A DNA stretch of 64,000 nucleotides, taken from contig OZ240237.1 of assembly GCA_965198025.1 (NCBI GenBank), positions 1,240,001 through 1,304,000 on the forward strand, written 5' to 3'. Below, piece by piece: positions 35,146 to 44,148 of this stretch. Under the pieces are notes generated by a model. The model was not told where the DNA came from. It searched no databases and saw only the letters and a list, made by a program, of their open reading frames with translations. The position numbers were made by a program, and so were the translations under genes. This DNA comes from CAYWWM01 sp965198025. Its GTDB lineage: Bacteria; Acidobacteriota; Terriglobia; 2-12-FULL-54-10. The stretch's first letter is position 1. Each line of letters opens with the position of its first letter.

Positions 35146-36540
35146 ATGGCAACTGCTCATCGCGGGCGCGCCAAGAGCGTCCTTTCGGCCGTCTTATTAT
35201 TCGGGGCGCTGTGCGCCATCGCAGGGTGGGGTGTTTTCTCCGGGGACCGCAGCTCCGAATCGGATCGCGCTGGGGCGCATGCCGGACGGAAAGCGACCGG
35301 CTACCCGCAGTTGGTTTCCGTTCAACCGCTCCCGGAACTCGAAACTACAGGGGAGATGTGCGAGTGGATGCCGGCGAGCAGCCCGGCTGGGCTGGCCCTT
35401 GCGCTGCAGCAAGGCGGGCCGGGAGATACGTCCGAGGAGCGCAACATATCGCTCGACCGGCCTCCGCTGCGGGTGATCCGCGATCTTCACCCAACGTTCA
35501 GTGCCGTGGCGGTTGATCCAACGAACGACGAGATCGTTATCCAGGACGAGAACCTGTTTCAGATCATGGTGTACGACCGGATGACGGATACACCGCCCCA
35601 AGCTGCCTTTTCGGAGCCCAAGCGGGTGATCGGCGGGCATGAAACGAAGGTGGAGTTCAATTGCGGCCTCTACATCGATCCACAGAACGGCGACATTTAC
35701 TCGGTCAACAACGATACCATTGACACGCTCACGATTTTTTCTCGGGACGTCAGCGGCAACACACATCCGACCCGGGAACTAGAGACCCCGCACCGGACGT
35801 ACGGAATCGCCGTGGATGAGGCCAGCGAGGAGCTGTTCCTGACGGTGCAACACCCGCCGATGGTGGTGGTGTACGAGAAATTCGCCGAAGGAAGCGACCA
35901 GCCGCTGCGGGTGCTGCGCGGGAACCGGACAGGCCTGGAGGACGCGCACGGAATGGGGGTCGACACCAAGAACGGCTGGATGTTCGTGGCCAATTACGGC
36001 AACGCAGCATCGTATGATGACGGGGGCGGAAATTCTCTAGCGGGACGGGGCGGGGCGCGGATCCTGCCCGGGAGCGGACGCTACACGCCACCTTCGATCA
36101 CAGTCTATCCCATCAAGGCCAGCGGCGACACGCCACCGTTGCGTGTCATCCAGGGGCCGAACACGCAACTGAACTGGCCCGCGCACATCTACGTGGATGA
36201 AGAGCATGGGGAAGTGTTCGTGGCCAACGACGGAACGAACTCGATCCTGGTCTTCCGCGTCACCGACAACGGCGACGTCGCCCCGACGCGCGTGCTGGGA
36301 GGACCCAAGACGCAGATCCGGAACCCTACGGGCATCTACGTGGACACGGCCAACGACGAAATCGTGGTGGCCAACATGGGCAACCACCGCGCGACGGTTT
36401 ACTCTCGGACGGCCGAAGGCGATACGCCGCCGCTGCGGGTGATCCGAGCCGCGCCCGACGAGACGCCGGCGCTGCAGATCGGCAACCCGGGCGCAGTGGC
36501 GTATGACACCAAACGGGATGAGATTCTGGTTCCCAACTGA
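35146..36540 (+). CDS. exported beta-propeller protein, part before an in-frame TGA
   Basis: 464 residues from the ATG at 35146 (MATAHRGRAKSVLSAVLLFG), chosen because AGGAGG lies 9 bases upstream; an earlier ATG at 35077 would overlap rpmB. After a signal or anchor segment come repeated propeller strands of NHL/YncE type, for example IYVDEEHGEVFVANDGTNSI, IYVDTANDEIVVANMGNHRA and VAYDTKRDEILVPN, each followed by linkers such as GDTPPLRVIRAAP. The frame ends in TGA at 36538, yet the same frame continues with further blades for 283 codons, so the natural protein is likely about 750 residues. Function unknown; ligand binding outside the cell is typical of such propellers. Confidence 0.82.
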   Translation: MATAHRGRAKSVLSAVLLFGALCAIAGWGVFSGDRSSESDRAGAHAGRKATGYPQLVSVQPLPELETTGEMCEWMPASSPAGLALALQQGGPGDTSEERNISLDRPPLRVIRDLHPTFSAVAVDPTNDEIVIQDENLFQIMVYDRMTDTPPQAAFSEPKRVIGGHETKVEFNCGLYIDPQNGDIYSVNNDTIDTLTIFSRDVSGNTHPTRELETPHRTYGIAVDEASEELFLTVQHPPMVVVYEKFAEGSDQPLRVLRGNRTGLEDAHGMGVDTKNGWMFVANYGNAASYDDGGGNSLAGRGGARILPGSGRYTPPSITVYPIKASGDTPPLRVIQGPNTQLNWPAHIYVDEEHGEVFVANDGTNSILVFRVTDNGDVAPTRVLGGPKTQIRNPTGIYVDTANDEIVVANMGNHRATVYSRTAEGDTPPLRVIRAAPDETPALQIGNPGAVAYDTKRDEILVPN

Positions 36541-36598
36541 GTGGCTCACCCGCAGATTGCGACCTTCGCCAGGCTGGCGGAGGAAGGAGACGGGCCAC
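36541..36598 (+). other. stem-loop directly after the TGA, SECIS-like
   Basis: Starting at the base after TGA: GUGG pairs with CCAC (36541-36544/36595-36598), CCCG with CGGG (36549-36552/36591-36594), and CCUUCGCC with GGCGGAGG (36563-36570/36576-36583) around the loop AGGCU. The apical loop begins 31 bases after the TGA and has G at its second and third positions, inside the usual bounds for bacterial SECIS elements (roughly 16-37 bases, a G near the start of the loop). GC-rich coding DNA folds easily, so this is suggestive only. Confidence 0.35.
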
Positions 36599-37392
36599 GC
36601 AGGATGATCTTCGGCCAGGCCACCCGACTCAGCCGTACCATGCACGACATCCGCTATAACGAGGCTCGCGACGAGTTCTACGTTGGCAATCCCTTCGCGC
36701 AGGCCCTCCTGACGTTCCGCGGCGACGCCGACGGAGAGGAGGCCCCGATCCGGACGATCCAAGGCCCCAAGACGATGCTGGAATCCGTGGATACTCTCGA
36801 AGTCGACGCCGTGAACAATGAAATCTACATGCCGCAGGGGAATGTCATCTTGGTCTTCCCCTTGGACGCGGACGGCGACGTAGCCCCTTCGCGGATCATT
36901 CGCGGGGGCGACGAGATGGGCTGGCGTCCCGGGAGCGGCATCGCCGTGGACCCCATCCACGACGTGGTGGTTACCGACGGGACGCTGCTGGGAGACGACG
37001 TCGAATGGCACACACCGTACCGCCGGGGCAGAGAATCCATCCTGATTTTCGAGCGCACAGCGAACGGCGAGACCAAGCCGCTGCGCGTGATCCGCGGCCC
37101 AAACACCGGCATTCACGGAATCCGGCAGATGCAGATCCAGCCGGAGGGCGGGTGGATCATTGTCGCTCAGATTACCGACGGCGGCATTCCGGAGCCCGAG
37201 GGAACCTTCGTGGGCGTCTGGAGCATTTACGATGAAGGCGACGTGCCGCCGCGCTGGAAGATCGAAAGCAAGCCCAGCAACGTAATGAAGAAGCCGCGCG
37301 GGGTCACCCTGAATCCCAAGCACAAAGAGGTGATTGTCTCCGACATGCGGTTGAATGCCGTCTTGACGTTCTATTTCCCGGAGATTTTCTAG
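36541..37392 (+). CDS. beta-propeller protein, continuation after the in-frame TGA
   Basis: 283 codons in the same frame as the preceding gene, beginning immediately after its TGA with a GTG. It continues the propeller: ARDEFYVGNPFAQALLTFRG, VDAVNNEIYMPQGNVILVFP, IAVDPIHDVVVTDGTLLG and RVIRGPNTGIHGIRQMQIQP. It has no signal peptide and no separate ribosome-binding site beyond what the upstream coding sequence offers. It therefore makes sense as the C-terminal part of one protein, made by UGA read-through or selenocysteine insertion, by re-initiation at GTG, or not at all if the TGA is a nonsense mutation. Confidence 0.75.
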   Translation: MAHPQIATFARLAEEGDGPRRMIFGQATRLSRTMHDIRYNEARDEFYVGNPFAQALLTFRGDADGEEAPIRTIQGPKTMLESVDTLEVDAVNNEIYMPQGNVILVFPLDADGDVAPSRIIRGGDEMGWRPGSGIAVDPIHDVVVTDGTLLGDDVEWHTPYRRGRESILIFERTANGETKPLRVIRGPNTGIHGIRQMQIQPEGGWIIVAQITDGGIPEPEGTFVGVWSIYDEGDVPPRWKIESKPSNVMKKPRGVTLNPKHKEVIVSDMRLNAVLTFYFPEIF

Positions 37393-37454
37393 CTTTTGCT
37401 TGTGAGGTCATACCAGGAATAGGTTCGAGGACGGCAATAGGGGGCGGAGACCGT

Positions 37455-39743
37455 TCACCGGTCCAGCGAGAACGTCATCTTGAAAATCAGCGCGCGGTCG
37501 AGGAACTGCTCGACGTCGCCGTAGGAGCGGGCTTCGTTGTAGACAAAGAAAATGTCGTCGCCCGGGCGGAAGATATAATTCAGCCGGAAATTGACGGCAT
37601 AGAGATAATCCTGACTGTTGACCAGGAAGGTGGTTCGCGTCAGCCACTGGTGGTTGAAGGAATAATTCACCACCGTGTTCATTTCCTGGGTGGTGAAGGT
37701 CTCGTTGGGCAATGTGATCTTGTTCCACTCATAGCTTGGCTCGAAGGAAAGATTCGCCGTGGGCTTGATCTGCGGGGAGACTTGGATTCCCCTTCGCGAG
37801 CCGTCAAAGAACTCTCCCCAACGCAAGTTCAGGCCTCCGGAAATCGCCCGCCCGCGGAAGGCCTGGGAGCGGATATAGTACTCTTCAAAAGCATAGTCGC
37901 CCGCCGGAATGGTACCGCCCTGGCGGATGCGAAAGGGGCGAACCAGCCGCTCGAAATTCCGCGTGTAGCTGAACTGGAATTGCTCGCCTGATTCGAAATT
38001 GGCAGCCCACTCGAAATCCTGGACACGCGTCTCGAGCAGGCCATCCTGGTTGGCCAGGTGTTCGACAAAGGCGCCGATCTCGAGCTGCCGCACGCCGGGA
38101 ATGGGAGGCCGGGGCTTGTACACCGCTCCGCCCGTAGACTTCTTGAGGCCACGCCAATCGGGTTCCGCGCGGGCTACAAACCCCATCTGGGGTTCGAAGC
38201 TTTCCTGAATGTCGAGGCGCTCCAGGAGAAACTGGAAGCGGTCGCTGTCCCATTCGACCCGATTGAGGCCTGCCCATTCTCCAGCGCCGACTTCGTGCGA
38301 ACTGCTCTTTACCAGGAATCCCTGGACGTTCAAATTCTGCAGAAATGTGAAATTGGCGTCGAGGCCGCTGACCCAGTTTTCGTCCAGCGTTCCGTTCGAC
38401 GTGTTGCGAGTGAAAATGGCGCCCACATAAGAGCGTTCGAGCAGATTCCCTTTCGCCCGCAAGACAGTGAAGTTCTGCCCGTGAATGTCGCCCTCCCGGC
38501 CCGTTTGCATGTTCAGCGCGCCCAGATCAAAGGGGCCCTGCTTGCCGGTCAGCTTCAGGCCGGCGCGGATCGGAATCTCCTCCCGGTTGTCCGACAGCCC
38601 GATGCGGCGGCTATGAAACACCAGCAACTGGGGGTCCTGCCACGGTTGCGGCGGGCGGGCGCCGAACTGAAAGATGCCGGAACCTTCCTGGAAAAACTCC
38701 CGCCGCTCGGGGAAGAACAGATTGAAACGCGTCAGGTTGACCTGCGCTTCGTCCACATCGGCCTGAGCGAAATCGGGGTTGACGGTGAGGTCGAGCGCCA
38801 GTTGCGGGGTGATCATGTACTTGACGTCCTCAATGCCTACGTCGTGCAAGTGGCGCGTTTCTTCAATCCCCCGCCGAATGCTCCGGCCGGTGCCGCTGGT
38901 GACGAACGGCTTGAAGCGAAATGTAAAGCCCTGAATCTCCGACAAGCCTTCGAGATGCCCCGCCTGCGAAACCTCTTCGAACTCGTAGCTGCGGTTGTGG
39001 GCGGTCCAGAAGACGTCCTCGTTTTTCCGTTTGATGGTACGGTGAAAATTCACGCCCCAGAGGATCTCATCCGAGTCGCTGAAGCGAAGCGTCTTGAAAG
39101 GAATCGCGATTTCCGCGGTCCAGCCTTCTTGGGTAATCTGCGTTCGGGAGTCCCACTTTTCGTCCCAATTCTCGTTCATCGTCTGCCCTTCGTTGGTGAC
39201 GGTGGCGTCATACTGGGTGCCGAGTGGGTTGATCCGGAAGAGATAGCCGTTGCGGTGGTCATGGAAGGTGTCCAGGATAATCTCGAACAAGTCGTCGTTC
39301 CGCAGTTCGTCGTCCCGGCGCAACTCGGTCGCGCGGATGCCGCCGGGATTGGAGTCGTAACAGATCACGCCGATGTAGAGCGTCTGGGAGTCGAACAGGA
39401 TTCTGACTTCGGTACGCTCGGAGGCGGGAGCCCCTTCCTGCGGATCCTTCTGCAGAAATCCAGCGGCTGGTTCCGCCGCGAGCCAGCTTTCTTCGGTCAA
39501 CAGGCCGTCGAGGTCCAGGGGAACGGAAACGCGGAATGCAGTCACGGCCGGAGAACCGTTCTGAATTGCCCCGGTTTGCGGCCGGCGATCCTGCGCCATC
39601 GCGGTACGAGGTGCGAGGCCCGCCAGGAGTAGAAACCCGAAGGCAAACCGTCTTAGGGCTGAAGCCGAGAGGTTCCATCGTCCAGGACGCGAAGCATCTG
39701 TGTATCTGTTACTCACCCGAGCAGGTTTCCAATCTTCTTCCAT
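37455..39743 (-). CDS. DUF5916 protein with N-terminal CBM9-like domain, outer-membrane
   Basis: 762 residues. After an N-terminal extension and signal segment (FAFGFLLLAGLAPRTAMAQ) comes a CBM9-like domain (PLDLDGLLTEESWLAAEPA, EVRILFDSQTLYIGVICYDS, GWTAEIAIPFKTLRFSDSD), then the long DUF5916 beta-barrel-like part with alternating aromatic strands and FNLFFPERREFFQEGSGIFQ, ending in MTFSLDR with a C-terminal aromatic strand signature (FKMTFSLDR). Members are predicted outer-membrane proteins common in Acidobacteriota and Bacteroidota; function is unknown, possibly carbohydrate-related. Several possible starts exist in the N-terminal 30 residues. Confidence 0.85.
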   Translation of the reverse strand: MEEDWKPARVSNRYTDASRPGRWNLSASALRRFAFGFLLLAGLAPRTAMAQDRRPQTGAIQNGSPAVTAFRVSVPLDLDGLLTEESWLAAEPAAGFLQKDPQEGAPASERTEVRILFDSQTLYIGVICYDSNPGGIRATELRRDDELRNDDLFEIILDTFHDHRNGYLFRINPLGTQYDATVTNEGQTMNENWDEKWDSRTQITQEGWTAEIAIPFKTLRFSDSDEILWGVNFHRTIKRKNEDVFWTAHNRSYEFEEVSQAGHLEGLSEIQGFTFRFKPFVTSGTGRSIRRGIEETRHLHDVGIEDVKYMITPQLALDLTVNPDFAQADVDEAQVNLTRFNLFFPERREFFQEGSGIFQFGARPPQPWQDPQLLVFHSRRIGLSDNREEIPIRAGLKLTGKQGPFDLGALNMQTGREGDIHGQNFTVLRAKGNLLERSYVGAIFTRNTSNGTLDENWVSGLDANFTFLQNLNVQGFLVKSSSHEVGAGEWAGLNRVEWDSDRFQFLLERLDIQESFEPQMGFVARAEPDWRGLKKSTGGAVYKPRPPIPGVRQLEIGAFVEHLANQDGLLETRVQDFEWAANFESGEQFQFSYTRNFERLVRPFRIRQGGTIPAGDYAFEEYYIRSQAFRGRAISGGLNLRWGEFFDGSRRGIQVSPQIKPTANLSFEPSYEWNKITLPNETFTTQEMNTVVNYSFNHQWLTRTTFLVNSQDYLYAVNFRLNYIFRPGDDIFFVYNEARSYGDVEQFLDRALIFKMTFSLDR

Positions 39744-39948
39744 GGGGGCGCCAGCGATACTTCCCAGCGAAGTAGAGCAACGAGGATACCGTTCATCAAT
39801 CCATTGAATTCCAAGCGACTACTTCCTCGCACGAGTCCCCGGACGTGCAGCTTCTTCACACCAACCCGGGCGGATTCCTTACAGGATGGGCTGGGGAAGT
39901 AATCGCGACGGCGATTTCCGGCGAGCCGCCTGGAGCACCAAGTCCGGC

Positions 39949-42147
39949 CTACACCTTATAGAGCCGCTCCACTTCCCGGACCCCGCTCACCTTGCGCATG
40001 GCGATGACGAGCTTTTCGAGGTGTTTCTTGTCGGCGATGTCGAGCGTCAGGTCAATGTGGGCTTCACCGTTTTCTCCGATCCGGGTTTCAATGTTGCGGA
40101 TGTTGGTCTTTTCAGTGATGGCCGCGGTCAGTTCCTTGAGCAGTCCGGGGCGGTCAGCCGTGCGGAGTGCAAACTGCATGGGGTAGGAATCCTCGACCGA
40201 GGCCGCCCACTCCACTTCGATCCGCCGCTCCGGCTCATAGAGCAAGTTCTGGACGTTGGGACAGGCCCTGGAATGCACGGCGACGCCTTTGCCACGCGTG
40301 ATGTAACCGACCACATCTTCACCGCGGATTGGCCCGCAGCATTTGGCGCGGTAGATGAGCAGGTCGCCGAATCCCTTGACCTGCAAGGAAGCGCCGGAGA
40401 CCATCCCGAGGGCCTTCTGGACGGCCTGCGCGAGAGTGGTCGGCTTCTCGCCTTTTTCTTCCAGAACGGAATCCGGGAACAGTTTGGCCAATACCTGGCG
40501 CGGCGCCGCGCGCCCGAAGCCAACCGCCGAAAGAATATCTTCCCAAGAAGCATAACCCGAGCTTCGCGCCGTCCGGCCCAACTGTTCCCCCGGTACCTGG
40601 TTCCAGGGAACGCCGTAGCGGCGGCTCTCTTTTTCGAGCAACTTCCGCCCCAACTCGATCGAACTACTGCGTTCGGCAGCCTTGAGCCAGTGCTTGATCC
40701 GGTTCCTCGCGCGGGAGGACTTGACGAACGTCAACCAGTCCCGGCTCGGACGTCCGCCCTTCTGGGCGATGATTTCCACGACGTCGCCATTGCGGAGGCG
40801 ATAGCGCAGCGGCGCCATCTTGCCGTTCACCTTTGCCCCCGCACAGGTCTTGCCGATCTCAGTGTGGATGGCAAATGCAAAGTCCACGGGCGTCGCGTCA
40901 CGGGGCAAAACCACGACCTTTCCCATAGGGGTAAAGGTGTAGACCTCTTCCGGGTAAAGATCAATCTTCAGCGTCGAAAGGAATTCCGTGGGGTCGGACA
41001 TTTCCTGTTGCCATTCCACGAGATGGCGCAGCCAGGACATGCTCTGTTCGTCGGACGAGGAATAGGAACCCTGTTCCTTGTATTTCCAGTGAGCTGCGAT
41101 GCCCTCCTCTGCGGTCCGGTGCATTTCCTCAGTGCGAATCTGGACCTCGAACGGCTGGCCGTTCTTGCCGATCAGCGTGGTGTGGAGGGACTGATAGAGG
41201 TTCGGCCGGGGTATGGCGATAAAGTCCTTGATGCGGCCGGGGACCGGCGACCAGAGACCGTGAACGACACCCACCGCCGCGTAACAGTCTTGCACGGAGT
41301 GGGTGATGAGGCGGACTGCCAGCAGATCATAAACCTGATTGATCTCGTATTTCTGGCGTTGCATTTTCTGGTAGATGCTGTAGGGGCGCTTGATGCGCCA
41401 TTCGACTCGCGCCGGGAGGCCGTTCTCCCGGAGCTTGGTCTCGAGGGTAAGAACAGCGTCTTCGAGAAAATCCTCACCGAAGCGGCGCTTGGCCTCGACT
41501 TCCTCCCGAATTTCTCGGTAGGCGAGCGGATCGATATACAAAAACGCCATATCTTCGAGCTCGCCCCGGATCTTGCCCATGCCCATGCGGTGAGCCAGCG
41601 GGGCGTAAATCTCCAGAGTCTCCCGGGCGACGCGTTGCTGCTTTTCCGCAGGGAGATAGCGCAGCGTGCGCATGTTGTGGAGGCGGTCGGCCAGCTTGAT
41701 GAAAATCACGCGCAGGTCGTCCACCATCGCCAGCAACATCTTCCGCATGTTCTGCGCCTGGCGTTCTTCCCGGCCGGAGATGTCGAGTTTGCTGATCTTG
41801 GTGACACCCTCCACAAGGTGAGCGACTTCATCGCCGAACTGGTTACGAATTTCGTCGAGCGTTACACCAGTGTCTTCGACCACGTCGTGCAACAGAGCCG
41901 TAACGATGGTGGGGACATCCAGGCGCAGGTCCGCCAGGATGTGCGCGACCTCAAGAGGATGTGAAAGGTAGGGCTCGCCCGACATGCGCACTTGCCGCAG
42001 GTGATAGCGCGCCGAAAAGTGGTAGGCACGGCGAGGGACTTCGAGGTCCTCGGACGGTCGCGCCTGCGCAATCTTCTTCAGCAGGTCGCGAAAGCGCGTC
42101 AGAGTAAGAAGGTTAGTGGAAATGGATTGGCGAAACGTGCTGGCCAT
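39949..42147 (-). CDS. bifunctional (p)ppGpp synthetase/hydrolase (Rel/SpoT family)
   Basis: 732 residues with full RSH architecture. The HD hydrolase domain has HPLEVAHILADLRLD and ALLHDVVEDTG (HDxxED), and the ADRLHNMRTLRYLP motif is intact, so hydrolase activity is expected. The synthetase domain has RIKRPYSIYQKMQRQKYEIN and DLLAVRLITHSVQDCYA. The TGS domain follows (VYTFTPMGKVVVLPRDATPV, FAFAIHTEIGKTCAGAKVNG), then a zinc-finger/helical region (KCCGPIRGEDVVGYITRGKG) and a C-terminal ACT domain. It controls the stringent response. It stands alone on the minus strand downstream of the TPR lipoprotein gene. Confidence 0.95.
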   Translation of the reverse strand: MASTFRQSISTNLLTLTRFRDLLKKIAQARPSEDLEVPRRAYHFSARYHLRQVRMSGEPYLSHPLEVAHILADLRLDVPTIVTALLHDVVEDTGVTLDEIRNQFGDEVAHLVEGVTKISKLDISGREERQAQNMRKMLLAMVDDLRVIFIKLADRLHNMRTLRYLPAEKQQRVARETLEIYAPLAHRMGMGKIRGELEDMAFLYIDPLAYREIREEVEAKRRFGEDFLEDAVLTLETKLRENGLPARVEWRIKRPYSIYQKMQRQKYEINQVYDLLAVRLITHSVQDCYAAVGVVHGLWSPVPGRIKDFIAIPRPNLYQSLHTTLIGKNGQPFEVQIRTEEMHRTAEEGIAAHWKYKEQGSYSSSDEQSMSWLRHLVEWQQEMSDPTEFLSTLKIDLYPEEVYTFTPMGKVVVLPRDATPVDFAFAIHTEIGKTCAGAKVNGKMAPLRYRLRNGDVVEIIAQKGGRPSRDWLTFVKSSRARNRIKHWLKAAERSSSIELGRKLLEKESRRYGVPWNQVPGEQLGRTARSSGYASWEDILSAVGFGRAAPRQVLAKLFPDSVLEEKGEKPTTLAQAVQKALGMVSGASLQVKGFGDLLIYRAKCCGPIRGEDVVGYITRGKGVAVHSRACPNVQNLLYEPERRIEVEWAASVEDSYPMQFALRTADRPGLLKELTAAITEKTNIRNIETRIGENGEAHIDLTLDIADKKHLEKLVIAMRKVSGVREVERLYKV

Positions 42148-42289
42148 AACTCGCGTCCGGGGTTGGCAGGTACTCTAAGTTCCGAAGCGTTCCCGCCAGA
42201 AAACGAAGAACCCTGGAAAGATTATCCCACAATCTCTCCAGGGTCCCCTAAGAGTGGTTCAGCAGTTCGACGGAAAAGAGATTCTTCTC

Positions 42290-43105
42290 TTACCCGCCCA
42301 GGCCGGGGTTCTGATCTTCCAGAGCGCGTTCTGCCCGAATCCTCTTGATCTCAACGGCCCTGTCGATCCAAGAATCAGCGGTCGAAAGGAGTTCCTCGCG
42401 TTCCTCCTCGGTCGCCACCAGATCCGCCTTTTCGCGATAGAGGAGATTCAGGTATGCCATGGCATCATCGTACTCTTCCCGAAGCTCTATAGCCCTGTTG
42501 AGCATCTCCATGCCTTCTTCGATCAAGGGCAGGCTACGCTCGGCCAGTTCCACGCGCTCGTCGTCGAGGTGAATCGGCGCATCCGGGGTAATGCCCAGAG
42601 ACGTCTTCAAGTCCATGCGGGGCTGGTAAGTCATCGTCCAGTCGATCACACCGATCGAGTAATACGGCTCCGGACTCTCCGCATCCAACTGGATCTGCTG
42701 CAGGTAGTATTCTTTCGCCCTCCCCATATCCTTCATCTGGAAGTACATGCTGGCGATTCCGCTGATGCTCCCGATATTGCCCGGGTCCATCTGGAGAACC
42801 CTCTCGAACTCCGCAATGGCTCGCTCGGCAACCTCCTGGTTTTCGGGGGTGTCCATGCCAGGCACGAATTGCGTGGCGTAAGACGTAGCCAAGTACTGGC
42901 GTGCGATGATATGTTCCGGATCAGCTTCGGTAGCGGCCTCGAAGTGCTGGGCCGCGAGCGAATAATTCTGGGCTCTATAGGCTGTGATCCCTTTGTTGAG
43001 CTCGTCCCGCGCCGTGAACCACTGGCAGCCAAACGACCCAACCAGCAAGGATGTCAGGAGCAGCAAGCCTCCCGACGTTCTTCTTCGTGGTGAGTGCATC
43101 TTCAT
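42290..43105 (-). CDS. TPR-repeat lipoprotein
   Basis: 271 residues with a lipoprotein signal (LLLLTSLLVGSFGC, Cys at about 27). At least three tetratricopeptide repeats follow (AYRAQNYSLAAQHFEAATEA, AERAIAEFERVLQMDPGNIG, YFQMKDMGRAKEYYLQQIQL) and helical C-terminal segments (RSLPLIEEGMEMLNRAIELR). It is the last gene after tonB-exbB-exbD-exbD, an order recurrent in Acidobacteriota, suggesting it assists the TonB-ExbBD complex at the outer-membrane side. That role is inferred from position. Confidence 0.85.
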   Translation of the reverse strand: MKMHSPRRRTSGGLLLLTSLLVGSFGCQWFTARDELNKGITAYRAQNYSLAAQHFEAATEADPEHIIARQYLATSYATQFVPGMDTPENQEVAERAIAEFERVLQMDPGNIGSISGIASMYFQMKDMGRAKEYYLQQIQLDAESPEPYYSIGVIDWTMTYQPRMDLKTSLGITPDAPIHLDDERVELAERSLPLIEEGMEMLNRAIELREEYDDAMAYLNLLYREKADLVATEEEREELLSTADSWIDRAVEIKRIRAERALEDQNPGLGG

Positions 43106-43177
43106 CTATCCCCCCACAACAATCTGAGTGTTTCCGGCCTTGCCACGAGGCCGACAAGCATACCGGCCTAGACCGGT

Positions 43178-43609
43178 TTATTGACCTGCTTCAATGTTTG
43201 CGGTAATCAGCCCGATCTTGTCGATCTGGGCTCCCTTGGCAATGTCAATCACCTCGGCGACCTCCGCAAACAGGACCTCCGGATCGCCTCGGACGAACAT
43301 GGTCCGGTCGGCCCGCGTTCGGAAGATATCCGTAAGTCTAGACCCGAGTTCGGGCTTGGTAACCGGGTCCTGATTGATCATCAACTGACCACCCTCGTTA
43401 ACGGAGACCACCACCGTGCGGACGTCAATTTCCTGTTGCTGTTGCTCTTCCTCGTCCGGGTTGGGTTGGGGGACGAGAGCGTCGAGCCCCTTGGGAACCA
43501 ACGGCGTGATGACCATAAAAATGATCAGCAGCACGAGCAGAATGTCAATCAGTGGGACGATATTGGGTTCCGATTTCGCCCCTTTGTTGCCTCCTACCGA
43601 CATTCCCAT
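43178..43609 (-). CDS. biopolymer transport protein ExbD/TolR, second copy
   Basis: 143 residues with the ExbD/TolR layout: a short cytoplasmic N-terminus (KGAKSEPNIVPLIDILLVLL), one membrane helix containing the proton-path Asp of PLIDILLVLLIIFMV, and a periplasmic domain (VVVSVNEGGQLMINQDPVTK, FVRGDPEVLFAEVAEVIDIA). With ExbB it harvests the proton gradient to drive TonB. It follows the first exbD gene by 86 bases on the same strand. Confidence 0.92.
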   Translation of the reverse strand: MGMSVGGNKGAKSEPNIVPLIDILLVLLIIFMVITPLVPKGLDALVPQPNPDEEEQQQQEIDVRTVVVSVNEGGQLMINQDPVTKPELGSRLTDIFRTRADRTMFVRGDPEVLFAEVAEVIDIAKGAQIDKIGLITANIEAGQ

Positions 43610-43695
43610 AACACTATCTCCTGTTCTTCAGGCAGAGCACGTGCCTGCAAATATCCCCCGAAGTCCGGGGAGGTGAATTGATCCAAAGCTCCAGG

Positions 43696-44148
43696 CTATA
43701 AGCCAGTCGCGGCGGCAGCGGCCGCCTGCTGGCCCTGCTCCTCCACGCGTTCAGTAATGAGCCCGACCTGGTCAACTCCGGCGGAGCGGACTTCGTCCAC
43801 CACGGCGACGACCCGCTCGTACCTGGTACGGGCGTCGCTCTTGATGTACACCGTCTTGTCCGCTTTGGCGGCAACGCGCTCCTGGACCTGCCCCACCAAG
43901 TTGTCGGTGACGAGATCGGCTCCGAGAAAGGTATTGCCGTCCCGGGTGATGGCTACGACGACGGCATCTTCCCGGTCAGCGTCGGGCATGTTGCGCGGGT
44001 TCTCCGTACGCACCAAGTCGACGCTGACGCCCTTTTGGAGCATCGGGGTGACCACCATGAAGATGATCAACAACACCAACATGATGTCAGCCATCGGCAC
44101 CACGTTGGGTTCCGAGTTCACATCGGTCAGTACCTTCTTATAAGGCAT
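43696..44148 (-). CDS. biopolymer transport protein ExbD/TolR, first copy
   Basis: 150 residues; SEPNVVPMADIMLVLLIIFM gives the membrane helix with its conserved Asp, followed by a periplasmic domain (VVVAITRDGNTFLGADLVTD, VYIKSDARTRYERVVAVVDE). Its ATG overlaps the TAA of exbB by one base (TAATG), indicating coupling. The two ExbD copies differ in sequence and could form a mixed dimer within one ExbB pentamer, or serve TonB and Tol functions separately. Confidence 0.92.
   Translation of the reverse strand: MPYKKVLTDVNSEPNVVPMADIMLVLLIIFMVVTPMLQKGVSVDLVRTENPRNMPDADREDAVVVAITRDGNTFLGADLVTDNLVGQVQERVAAKADKTVYIKSDARTRYERVVAVVDEVRSAGVDQVGLITERVEEQGQQAAAAAATGL

Noticed and set aside
38058..39632. 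Open frame of 524 codons on the plus strand
   Set aside because: Antisense to the DUF5916 gene, with no domain resemblance.
39886..41964. Open frame of 692 codons on the plus strand
   Set aside because: Lies wholly antisense to the well-supported Rel/Spo gene; an artefact of high GC codon use.
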